NCBI GenBank assembly: GCA_027422505.1
Contig: JAPQWV010000051.1
Location: 3,253,501-3,317,500, forward strand
Length of the DNA stretch: 64,000 bases
From: Craterostigma plantagineum
Taxonomy: Eukaryota > Streptophyta > Magnoliopsida > Lamiales > Linderniaceae
Direction of reading: 5' to 3'
Shown: in pieces, positions 42,016-50,949 of the stretch
How the letters are laid out: every line of letters starts with the position of its first letter
Numbering within the stretch: position 1 is the stretch's first letter
The notes under the pieces: generated by a model
Seen by the model: the letters and a program-made list of their open reading frames with translations, nothing else
What the model was told of the DNA's origin: nothing
Databases searched by the model: none
Position numbers and translations under genes: made by a program

Positions 42016-43313
42016 TCAGTGGTTTTGTAAAGTTCTCGAATTGAGCATATTTTTCTTGGAGGGCTTTCGTCGTCTTCGTCTTCTTGACTTGAAGGGGGAG
42101 TCGAGTTTTCCTCGACATTCTGATCCGCCGGAGAAGTTTGAGATGATGATGGATTTAAGATAAGTTATTTGATCCACCGATTTTACTTTCCACTCCCAGG
42201 CTGCATTTTCATCAAAAATAACATCTCGCGACAATATAATTTTATTTGTTGTTGGGTCCAATAGACGATATCCTTTGGACTCATCAATGTAGCCGATAAA
42301 GAGAAGCTTCTTACCTTTCTCGTCAAACTTCCCGCAGCCCTGAGAGGGAATATGAGCCAAAGCCACACTGCCGAAGACTCGAAGATGATCAACTCTCGGC
42401 TTTTGTTCGTACCACGCCTCATACGGAGTTTTATCTTGGACAGCTTTCGTAGGTGGTTGAGAATGTGAGCAGCCGAGTGGACTGCTTCGGCCCAATATTG
42501 GTTTGGGACGCCCTTCCCTTTTCAACATGCTCCTGGCCATTTCAACAATTGTTCGATTTTTCCTTTCGGCGACACCATTTTGTTGTGGCGTTCGACTCAC
42601 CGTGAGTTGTCTTTTTATTCCATTTTCTTTACAATATTCCAAGAATGGATTGTAGAGATATTCTCCTCCCTGGTCTGTCCTTAACGCCTTTATAAGAAGA
42701 CCACTTTGTCTTTCGACAAGTGCCTTGAACCGGAGGAAGGTAGAGAATACCTCCGACTTTTGACCGAGAAAATAAATCCATATCATCCGCGTATAATCAT
42801 CGATGAGGAGAATAAAATACCTCCTGGTGTGGGTGTTTGCATCGGACCACATATATCCGAGTGAATCAGCTCCAACGGAGCTTTGGCTCGCCAAGAAGTC
42901 TTCGGAAAAGGAAGCTTATGCATTTTCCCGTAGACGCAACCTTCACACACATGGCTCGACTTCTGAATATTAGGAAGTCCTATAACCAAGTTTTTCGCCT
43001 TCAAGAGATGAAGCGCCTCCTCATTTAGATGACCGTACCGTAAGTGCCATAATCGTGACAAATCTGAATTTTTTGCTTTAAGCGCATGGTTGTGAATGAA
43101 CGACATCGCAAGAGGAAATATTTTATTCTTCATTTCGATGTTTGCGATGACCATGTTTTTCTTCTTCTCGACAATTTGGCATTTCCCGTTATCAAAGTGC
43201 ACCGAGAAATCCTTCTGAATGAGTTGGCCAATGCTGAGAAGGTTGTGTGAAAGATTCTGTAAGTAAAGCAAGTCCAAAATGAGCTTCCTTTCTCCTTTCT
43301 TCGTTTGAACAGC
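42016..43313 (-). pseudogene. outer copia integrase with gag-pre-integrase domain
   Basis: LLYLQNLSHNLLSIGQLIQK and LWHLRYGHLNEEALHLLKAK with CEGC form the pre-integrase zinc region. The core shows ELIHSDICGPM, then DDYTRMIWIYFL, RTDQGGEYLYNP and [16 protein letters not shown] shift lies at about 42840. It ends at the nested element boundary (43314-43318 is the nested target duplication). Confidence 0.9.
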
Positions 43314-43318
43314 GATCG

Positions 43319-43781
43319 TGTTGTTTTATTTTATTGTATTTGTATGAGAGGAACGAATATTATTTGGTGAGGAGGAACAATTTTGTTATCAACAGAGGAA
43401 CGAAACCTTTTTTATCTGTTATACATGCATACAAACGATATCTATCTTTTTCTAACTCTCATATAGTAACGGCACTTTGTGCCTTTTCTCTCCACTCACC
43501 CACACCTTGTTCTTACTCCATGCGCATATATATATAGAATATATAAAGCAACATGCATATCTTCTTTTGCTAAGAATATCTAATATTAAATGCATGGTAT
43601 CTCTCATACGGCGGTAGATATGAGTTGTAGGATTTCCCTTTGACATTTCCTTTGATATGTAGGATTTCCTTTTTGACATTTCCTTTGATTCATGGCTGCT
43701 CGGTGGCTGATACGCTTGCAAATATTATTTCTATTTTTAGTCTTTGTGTGGGCTCCACGTTGGATTTGATATTATCCAACA
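43319..43781 (-). repeat. 3' LTR of nested element
   Basis: 463 bp. In minus orientation starts TGTTGGATAATATC and ends AATAAAACAACA. It contains the stop codon of the internal ORF. Confidence 0.92.
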
Positions 43782-45626
43782 AATTCCCCCCTTAATATCA
43801 AATCCTTGCAGTCTTTCGATACTTCTTGAATTTAACTCTTTTTCGTCTGTCGTAGTCGCGGCTAGCCATTTGCCGTCGATAAGTGCCTTCGTGATTCTCG
43901 CCATGTTTGTCATTTCGTCGTACTCGTTTACCACTAGTTTTTCTTCATGGATCGCCTTTTCCCTTCGGCTCGGTTCTTTGGCGATGTAATAAATATCCTC
44001 CACGGCCTCGACTTTGTACTGCTCTGCATCGTTGTTCACGAATATATTTTCGAATTTATATTTTACCTCCTCCGCGAATTTTCTGTGGATTTTGTCGTAC
44101 TCAAGGTTCTTCGGTTTGGCGACCAGATATTTCGCCTCCGGTGGCTTGGCCTTCGTCAGCATCTCGAAGGTCTCCTTCACGATTACGTCAGTCGCCTCTT
44201 TGTTCGCGAGCTCATCGATCTTATCCGTGCCCTCCTTCGAAACTTCTCTGCGAATTTGGTCGATCTCTTTTTCATTCATATTTTGGTTATCGCTGATGCA
44301 CTTGGGGGCCTCATCGGTCGTCGTAGCGATATCGTCTTTCTCGTTCGTCTTCAATTTTCCGACGAGCTTGTACTTCTCATTACTTCGATTTTTCAAGTCG
44401 TTCATATAGGCTTCAAGACTGTCTCTCGCCATGATCCACTCCTTCACTTCTTTGTCTTTCTCACGTAGTTTTTCTTCGTCAACACGTTCTTTCTCGTTAA
44501 GACTGGCCTCCGTAGGTTCTCCAGTCTTCTGTGTCGTGACTTTATCGACAACAGGTCGCATGGCCTCCGTCGTGGCTGCGCAGGTCGTCTCTTTCACGCC
44601 GCGCTCCTCGTTCTCTCTTCGCATGGCTTCTTCAGCACGCATGGTTGTCTCTTCAACTGTCTCAACGCCATTCTCGGATATTGTCTCTATGACTTTCTCG
44701 TTCACCTCATGGAATTTTTCTTTAGCTTCCTTCGACGACATGTGCATGGCGTTGTCAACAGTGTTTTTCATCTCATCGTCATACTCCGATGTCCTCACAT
44801 CGATCTCCTTGACTTTCTCAGGTGGTTGTCGTGGCGGCGTTTCTTCGACCGCTTCCTCTTTTTCGAGCTCTTCTTCGTTTGGAACTCCTTTTCTCTTTTC
44901 TTCTTCCACGGGCTCCTCGGCCTTTGAATATGTTTCCTCCTCTTCAGTGACTTCAGTGGCGTCTTTCTTTGACGCTTCGTCTTCCTTTTCTTTCTCGGCC
45001 ATAATCGGTGGTTCACCTTTTTTCTTTTCCACCACCGATGTTGGATCCTCAGCGTAATCTCTATCACGCTTTATCGACACGGCAAGGGCATCGTCGTCTT
45101 CACGTTCGCCGTCGTCCTCTATCTTCTCCTCGTCCTCTGGAAACTTGATAACGTCGTCTTCTTTTGCCATCTCAAGTTCGCCTTGATTTTGTTGCCGAAC
45201 TTGGTTGGTGTGATCAGCGTCTTTGTACGCTTTCTCTAACAGATCCCAGGCTTCCTTTGCTTTTCTCATATCGCCTATCTCTCTGCTACAACAGGTACCT
45301 TCTATGGCATAGTAGATGGTGAGGATCGCGATATTATTTTGTGTGAAAGGAGCTCGCCAAGTCTTCTGTTGCGATCTTGTATACCCCGTCGTATCGGGTC
45401 GGGTATCTCCGTCTTCGACGATTTTCCATAAGTCTTGCTCTTCAAGCAAAGCCTTCATTTCTACGCTCCACCTTGCGTAATTATTCTCGGTGAGTTGCGG
45501 GACTAACATGTGGACATCTGCTATCCACCTCGACTCCATTGACACCATCGGCTCTGGCGACATCATCGGCTCTGTCGACTCCGTTAACACCTTCGGGTCT
45601 TTTGACACCATCGGCTCTGATACCAT
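43737..45626 (-). CDS. gag-like N-terminus fused to a long charged region of unknown function
   Basis: 629 codons spanning the whole interior of the nested element. The ATG (45626-45624) overlaps the first bases of the primer-binding site, and the stop lies 45 bases inside the 3' LTR. N-terminal repeats of EPMVS type are followed by a copia Gag-like segment (LTENNYARWSVEMKALLEEQ, DLWKIVEDGD, AKEAWDLLEKAYKDAD). About 450 residues of Lys/Glu/Asp-rich, predicted helical or coiled-coil sequence replace the rest of gag and pol (e.g. DNAMHMSSKEAKEKFHEVNE, DKIDELANKEATDVIVKETF, EDIYYIAKEPSRREKAIHEE). I recognise no domain there. No zinc knuckle, DTG, DDE or YVDD motif is present. The open frame argues for selection or recent origin. 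Confidence 0.75.
   Translation of the reverse strand: MVSEPMVSKDPKVLTESTEPMMSPEPMVSMESRWIADVHMLVPQLTENNYARWSVEMKALLEEQDLWKIVEDGDTRPDTTGYTRSQQKTWRAPFTQNNIAILTIYYAIEGTCCSREIGDMRKAKEAWDLLEKAYKDADHTNQVRQQNQGELEMAKEDDVIKFPEDEEKIEDDGEREDDDALAVSIKRDRDYAEDPTSVVEKKKGEPPIMAEKEKEDEASKKDATEVTEEEETYSKAEEPVEEEKRKGVPNEEELEKEEAVEETPPRQPPEKVKEIDVRTSEYDDEMKNTVDNAMHMSSKEAKEKFHEVNEKVIETISENGVETVEETTMRAEEAMRRENEERGVKETTCAATTEAMRPVVDKVTTQKTGEPTEASLNEKERVDEEKLREKDKEVKEWIMARDSLEAYMNDLKNRSNEKYKLVGKLKTNEKDDIATTTDEAPKCISDNQNMNEKEIDQIRREVSKEGTDKIDELANKEATDVIVKETFEMLTKAKPPEAKYLVAKPKNLEYDKIHRKFAEEVKYKFENIFVNNDAEQYKVEAVEDIYYIAKEPSRREKAIHEEKLVVNEYDEMTNMARITKALIDGKWLAATTTDEKELNSRSIERLQGFDIKGGICWIISNPTWSPHKD
45613..45625 (-). 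other. primer-binding site of nested element (initiator tRNA-Met)
   Basis: TGGTATCAGAGCC on the minus strand, three bases inside the 5' LTR. Its first two bases are also the TG of the ORF start codon. Confidence 0.9.
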
Positions 45627-45628
45627 TT

Positions 45629-46093
45629 TGTTGTTTTATTTTATTGTATTTGTATGAGAGGAACGAATATTATTTGGTGAGGAGGAACAATTTTGTTATC
45701 AACAGAGGAACGAAACCTTTTTTATCTGTTATACATGCATACAAACGATATCTCTCTTTTTCTAACTCTCATATAGTAACGGCACTTTGTGCCTTTTCTC
45801 TCCACTCACCCACACCTTGTTCTTACTCCATGCGCATATATATATATAGAATATATAAAGCAACATGCATATCTTCTTTTGCTAAGAATATCTAATATTA
45901 AATGCATGGTATCTCTCATACGGCGGTAGATATGATTTGTAGGATTTCCCTTTGACATTTCCTTTGATATGTAGGATTTCCTTTTTGACATTTCCTTTGA
46001 TTCATGGCTGCTCGGTGGCTGATACGCTTGCAAATATTATTTCTATTTTTAGTCTTTGTGTGGGCTCCACGTTGGATTTGATATTATCCAACA
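45629..46093 (-). repeat. 5' LTR of nested element
   Basis: 465 bp copy of 43319-43781. Confidence 0.92.
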
Positions 46094-47220
46094 GATCGTT
46101 CGTTTTCCTTCAGCGCTTCTTTGAGATCCGTCCCCGAGAATGATTTGAGAAGTGACTCTCGAGTCTAGATCAATAAAAAAATCACGGTTGCCCGTCATGT
46201 GGTTGCTGCACCCGCTGTCTAAATACCACATACTCTTTGATTCGCCACCGTTACTGAGTAGAAAAGGGTTTCTTCGCTCGGTTGCTCGGAGAACTTTGCA
46301 TCTTCCTTTTCTTCAGATTTTTGATGCCAACAATCCTTTTGCGAGTGGTTCGGAATTTTGCATCTTTTGCATCTAAAGTAGCAATCTTTGGATTCATGGT
46401 TCGTCTTCTTGCAAATGATACACTTGGAAGATTGTTCGCCAAATTTTTGGGATGACTTTCCTTTCCAATTTTTATTCTTCTGGTTTGGGCAGCCCTTGGA
46501 GTACTCCTTCGTTTGACTGAATTCTCCTTTCGGCTTGCTTGTTTGGATTGGAAAGCTAGTTCAGTTGATTGATTGATCCCTCGATTGATTCTCGTATATG
46601 GTCATCTTGGACAGGTCCTTTGACTCCTCAATAGCGGCAGCCGCATGATCAAACTTTGGAGGAAGACATCGCAACACCTTCTCCACGACTCTTTCTGGAA
46701 TCTTGTCTCCACAACTTTTGATTTGGTTTACGATCTCCGTGGTCTGGGATGAGAAATCACGAACGGTCTCTCTCTCGTCCATCTTGAGATTGTCAAAATC
46801 TCGCTATAGAGATTGTAGCTTCAAGGTGATTGTTTTTTTAGTTCCTTGAAACTCTTGCTTCAAAATATTCCATGCATCTTTCGCCTTTTCAACACCAAAG
46901 ATACGAGGAAAACTGAATCTTCCAGACGCCTTGTTGAATATATCGTAGCACCATGGCATTCTTCTATTCAACTCCTTTTGTGCTTTGATGGTTTCCGTGT
47001 CGTCTTCTTTGGTGGCTTTGGCGGTTTTGGCTGTTTCAACCTCATCTTCTTCGTCGGACTCGCTCTCGTCTTGGGTTGGTTCTTCGTTGTCGATCACTTT
47101 CCAAAGATCCAACGAGATAAAGAAAGTTTGCATTTGGCTACTCCAATAATCATAGTGCTCCCCTTCGAAGATCGGCACTTGACTCGGAGAATATTGGAAT
47201 AATGACGGTATTGAAGTCAT
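46094..47220 (-). pseudogene. outer copia gag and protease
   Basis: Begins MTSIPSLFQYSPSQVPIFEG just after the primer-binding site. UBN2/DUF4219-like Gag (YDYWSSQMQTFFISLDLWKV) has an in-frame stop at about 46804, then MDERETVRDFSSQTTEIVNQ. Two zinc knuckles follow, CIICKKTNHESKDC and CKRCKIPNHSQKDC (both CX2CX4HX4C). Protease start MWYLDSGCSNHMTGNRDFF near 46175-46231 has DSG in the active-site position. The frame then meets the nested 5' LTR at 46093. Stops and shifts near 46804, 46555 and 46235 disable it. Confidence 0.88.
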
Positions 47221-47224
47221 CGTG

Positions 47225-47236
47225 GCTCTGATACCA
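47225..47236 (-). other. primer-binding site of outer copia (initiator tRNA-Met)
   Basis: TGGTATCAGAGC on the minus strand, four bases inside the 5' LTR. Confidence 0.9.
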
Positions 47237-47240
47237 AAAT

Positions 47241-47590
47241 TGTTGGGAATTTTACTTGTGCGGAACTGATGTTACGGAAGCAGATGTGCTATTTAGGGAT
47301 GAAATATAAGTTGGTATGGCATATACGATGCTTTTTATTTTACTTCATAATACATGATGAATTACATGCACTAATATATATAGTGCTTGAATATTGAAAA
47401 TTCAACAAACATATAGCACACAAAAATAGCCAAATCTTAGACTATATCACAAAGAAGATCACGCATGTATCAAAGCAAATCCTTTAATTGTCCAAATATG
47501 ATTAGTCAAAGGTGGTAGCAAATTAGGGTTTCTTCTATTCCTTATTCAAAGTTGATAGTCAAGCAATGTGCTAATTATTTTCATTTAACA
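47241..47590 (-). repeat. 5' LTR of outer copia element
   Basis: 350 bp, pairs with 40125-40475; followed by TTAAT target duplication (47591-47595). Confidence 0.92.
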
Positions 47591-47595
47591 TTAAT

Positions 47596-48049
47596 CCGAT
47601 GAAAAGAAATTCATGTGAGAAAACGTTAAATGGGTGGTCCATTCTCAAGAAAACCACAGCTATTGGCTAATCCCAAAGAGCAAGTTCTTTGTCTATGTGG
47701 CGATGGCGAATTGTAGATGAAGTTAAAATTTTTCACTTTCTTCCCAAATATGATTTATTTTCAATTCAATAGTTATTTTTTTGTCCGTCTCTACACGAAT
47801 ATTTATAATTAAAGATAAAAATATCTGAAAAAAAGATTCCCAATAAAGTTCGTTAGTGGGATCCCCAACTTACGGGTTACGATACAAACCGCTCTCTTGT
47901 AACTAACCACGGATGCCCAATTGGATGGACCCGACCCGACCCGTGTTTATACGATTTCATTAAATATCCTTTTTGCCTTCACTCAACTAATCTTTCTTTG
48001 GTTCTCTTCTCAGTGTCTTTCGTATAAGCTTTTCAAAGAGGTGAATGTA
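47596..48049. other. HSFC1-like upstream region
   Basis: Promoter and 5' UTR of the heat-shock factor gene. I see no clear clustered GAAnnTTCnnGAA heat-shock element. The copia 5' LTR ends only about 460 bp upstream of the start codon. Confidence 0.45.
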
Positions 48050-49547
48050 ATGGAAGATTTCTTCGGCAATTACAACGGTGGTAGTAATAGTAATAATAGT
48101 ATAATAATTGCACCGTTTGTGACGAAAACTTACCAAATGGTAAATGACCCGAAAACCGACGGGTTAATCGGTTGGGGAAGATCGAACAACAGCTTTCTTG
48201 TAACGGAGCCGTTGGATTTTTCTAGAAGGATTTTGCCAGTTTATTTCAAGCACCATAACTTCTCAAGCTTCGTTCGTCAGCTCAATACTTATGTGAGTTC
48301 ATCTTCTGTCGTTTATTATTGGCTTGTGGATATGTATGTAAAATCTTGGTTCGAATTCTGAAGATTTGTCTTTTTAATTTCTGGGAATGAAAATTGTCGG
48401 TTTCGAACCGAAGCTGGTTTACTTTTCTTACGCCCTGCAATTTTACATACGTTTTTTCATGGGTTTTTCTGTTCCTTCTTCTTTTTCTTTCTGGGTTTGT
48501 TTGTCCGATGTTTTTGTTCTGATAGCTTTTGATAACGAAAGAGAATGGCTTTTCGCAAAAGATGATGCTCGGAATAATTGCTGACCACTCTTTACGAGTA
48601 AAGAAGAATAAGAATACATATTGTAAGAAAATAAAGCTTGAACCTTTACTTCATGTCTCAACTGGGAATTTTTTTAGCACCGTTTTTGCTGTGTCTTTTC
48701 ATATTTAGTTATCTCAAACTAAATATAGTAAGAAGAATCCAAATCTATTGCATTGTTTTTTGAGTTAATTTCTTGGGCGCTAAATTTCTGGGATTTTATT
48801 GCATCCACTGCATTTTAGTTCAAACTGTGTCTTTCCTTGTTGTGTTAATTGGGTTTTCAGGGATTTCGAAAAGTCGACCCAGAAAAGTACGAATTCGCAA
48901 ACGAATGGTTCTTACGAGGCCAAACTAATCTCCTCCGTAACATCGCCAGGCGAAACAAGCACGCCGAAAATAAGACATTTTCCAACAACAAACACGAACA
49001 AGAGGAAGAAGAAATCGAAGGCGAGGAAGACGAAAAGCTCATCATTACGGAGATTGACAACCTAAGACAAGAACAAAAGTTCCTCGAGCGAGAACTCGAG
49101 AGCATGAGTCGAAGGCTCGAAGCCACCGAGAAAAGGCCCAAGCAAATGGTAACGTTCCTATGTAAGTTCGCCAAAGATCCCGAGATCTTATTACCTCGTA
49201 TCTTCATGGAAAAGGAGAGAGTCAGATGCCTGACAAATACTGCTTCTGGCAGAAGTAGTATTAATAGTAGTAGTAGCAGTAATATTAATAACAGCAGCGA
49301 AAAGAAGCGAAAGCTTCAAGCGCCTAATTATTACGGACCGCCAAGCTCGACAGTCGTGGAAAGTGGCAAAGAAGGCATTGGCGAATTTAAGAATGATAAT
49401 AATTTAACGCATATTCATTCGCATGGCGCGAATTTGGACACTGACTGTTACGTAGCCATGCAACGTAATGACAATTCACGACAAGTGAGTTACGATGGCG
49501 AGGGTGATCGTAGTACATTACCGTATCCATTTTCGTTGTTTGGCTAA
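48050..49547 (+). CDS. HSFC1: heat stress transcription factor, class C
   Basis: Two exons: 48050-48292 and 48861-49547, 309 residues. The DNA-binding domain (about residues 21-115) shows [20 protein letters not shown], then [16 protein letters not shown] | [20 protein letters not shown]. The intron lies exactly between NTY and GFRK, its invariant place in plant HSFs. An HR-A/B coiled coil follows ([35 protein letters not shown]), ending in [11 protein letters not shown]. Its spacing lacks the long class A insertion and fits class C. The protein ends PYPFSLFG, as HsfC1 proteins do, with no AHA activator motif seen. It binds heat-shock elements as a trimer, probably as a coregulator. The start is the first ATG giving a short Asn/Ser-rich leader before the domain. 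Confidence 0.93.
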
Positions 49548-50421
49548 GATTTATTGTTGCATCAAAATGTTAGGATTTAGGGTTTAATTTTTTTTTTATT
49601 TTCTTTTTGTTTCTTCTTCGTCCCTTAAACCACAATGGTTTTATGTGGTGGTTTTAGTTGCTTCAAATGGATTGGTAAAATCTCCGTACTTTTTTTTTTT
49701 TTTCTAAATGTATTGTGATCTTTTTCTTTGTTCAAAAGATTTGATTTTTTTCTCCTAGTCAGATTTGGATTTTTGGCTTGTCCAATTTGTCTTAGACCGC
49801 CATTTTTTTCCTAGAATAGTGAATGATTCCAACTAATTGCACGAAAAAGTAAGATATATGTGTGATAATGGTTCCATTTCCTTGCTACTCACCTAAGTTC
49901 AATGGACCATATTGGACAACGACAAGACAAAAAATCAGCTAAGCATAGCTGTTAAGAGGTTTAATACCTTTAAAGCAACCTTTATTAGTGTTATAATCAT
50001 GTCTTAATTAAGAAAATCCAAACCCATCAATGGTGGGGTTGCCAAGAATTTCCTCCTTGATATAATAACCATCATCACCTCATCATTCATTATCTGATAG
50101 ATACACTATTCCATTTATCCCAAAAAATTGCACTTTTTTTCGTACAAACACGTAAAACCTATCCCATTCATTATGTCCTGAAAGAGAAACATATATAAGT
50201 TAACTTTTGTCTTAATATATTATTCAAGTGGTGCACTGAAGTTTGCAGATCCTTGTCACTAACTGTGATCAATGATTCATATGGTGAAATGACATCTTTA
50301 TTATTATTTTTTTTCATTTCTGAAGTTTCAATCAATCATCGCTAGCTCGACATCTATATAGACGCACTGCATGTTCGTGCTTGGTTAATTACGCAAAAAT
50401 ATTAAAACTTAATATTGAAAA
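49548..50421. other. intergenic: HSFC1 3' UTR and HMA gene upstream region
   Basis: AT-rich with T-runs near 49590 and 49690. No further gene recognised. Confidence 0.45.
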
Positions 50422-50614
50422 ATGTTGAAAGATAAACGTAAGAAAAGCTTGTCGACGTTAATGATGGCCATGGAGCTTGAGCTTGAGGTTTCTTCGTCGG
50501 TGCTTACATTAGCAGCTGTTGAGTCTTTAGACATTCCTCGTGTGAGTTCTAATGTTACTCTATATTTCATTTTATGACCACATTATTGAGATAAATTACA
50601 ATAAATATAGTGTA

Positions 50615-50658
<44 letters not shown>

Positions 50659-50949
50659 CATTATGTTTCGACCTTGAAAACAGGTGCAAGAAGTGGTGTT
50701 CATGGCTGATTTTAAGTGTTTGCAGTGCCAGCGAAGGGTTGCCGAGGTTATGTCGAAGATGAATGGTGAGTAAAATAATGTAAATATATATATATTATAA
50801 TATATATATATATATATATATTATAATGGTTTTTTCACTGGTATATTTAAGTTGAATTCATCATCTTACTTATAGGTGAGACTCAATCTTTGGAGATTAG
50901 TATCATGGAGAAGAAAGTGACACTAACGTGTGCTTCCAAATGCCTATGA
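50422..50949 (+). CDS. small HMA-domain metal-binding protein
   Basis: Three short exons, 50422-50541, 50684-50765 and 50876-50949, with matching phases; 91 residues. The peptide VVFMADFKCLQCQRRVAEVM followed across the second intron by ETQSLEISIMEKKVTLTC has the beta-alpha-beta-beta pattern and the CxxC metal site (CLQC) of heavy-metal-associated domains. The segment LTLAAVESLDIPRVQEVVF ahead of it resembles small plant copper-transport-like HMA proteins. The fourth HMA strand and any C-terminal extension are missing: the protein stops at CASKCL, and no prenylation CaaX box is present, so it may be truncated. Both introns contain long (TA)n tracts (about 50618-50655 and 50790-50822). Start could also be at a later Met (MAMELELE). 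Confidence 0.72.

Larger units (their letters stand above)
43319..46093 (-). mobile_element. nested non-autonomous LTR retrotransposon with a single novel ORF
   Basis: LTRs 43319-43781 (463 bp) and 45629-46093 (465 bp), target duplication GATCG at 43314-43318 and 46094-46098. Primer-binding site for initiator tRNA-Met at 45613-45625. Polypurine tract AAGGGGGGAATT (minus) is next to the 3' LTR. The 1847-bp interior has no protease, integrase or RT. The LTRs differ by about two substitutions and a 2-bp TA-run change, so the insertion is younger than its host element. Copia-like PBS and Gag N-terminus suggest mobilisation by a copia partner. Confidence 0.92.
40125..47590 (-). mobile_element. Ty1/copia retrotransposon, complete structure but degenerate
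   Basis: LTRs 40125-40475 and 47241-47590, target duplication TTAAT on both sides. The primer-binding site complementary to initiator tRNA-Met is at 47225-47236, and the polypurine tract (ACGAGGGGG on the minus strand) is next to the left LTR. Gene order on the minus strand: gag with two zinc knuckles, protease, gag-pre-integrase, integrase, RT, RNase H. It is interrupted at 46093/43319 by a younger nested element. The two LTRs differ at about eight places by eye, and the coding region has several stops and shifts. Confidence 0.93.

Noticed and set aside
43744..45057. Several 70-208 codon plus-strand frames over the nested element
   Set aside because: Antisense shadows of the 629-codon charged ORF; Ser/Phe-rich composition mirrors Glu/Lys codons.
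48387..48584. 65-codon plus-strand frame
   Set aside because: Lies wholly within the HSFC1 intron between the NTY and GFRK exons.
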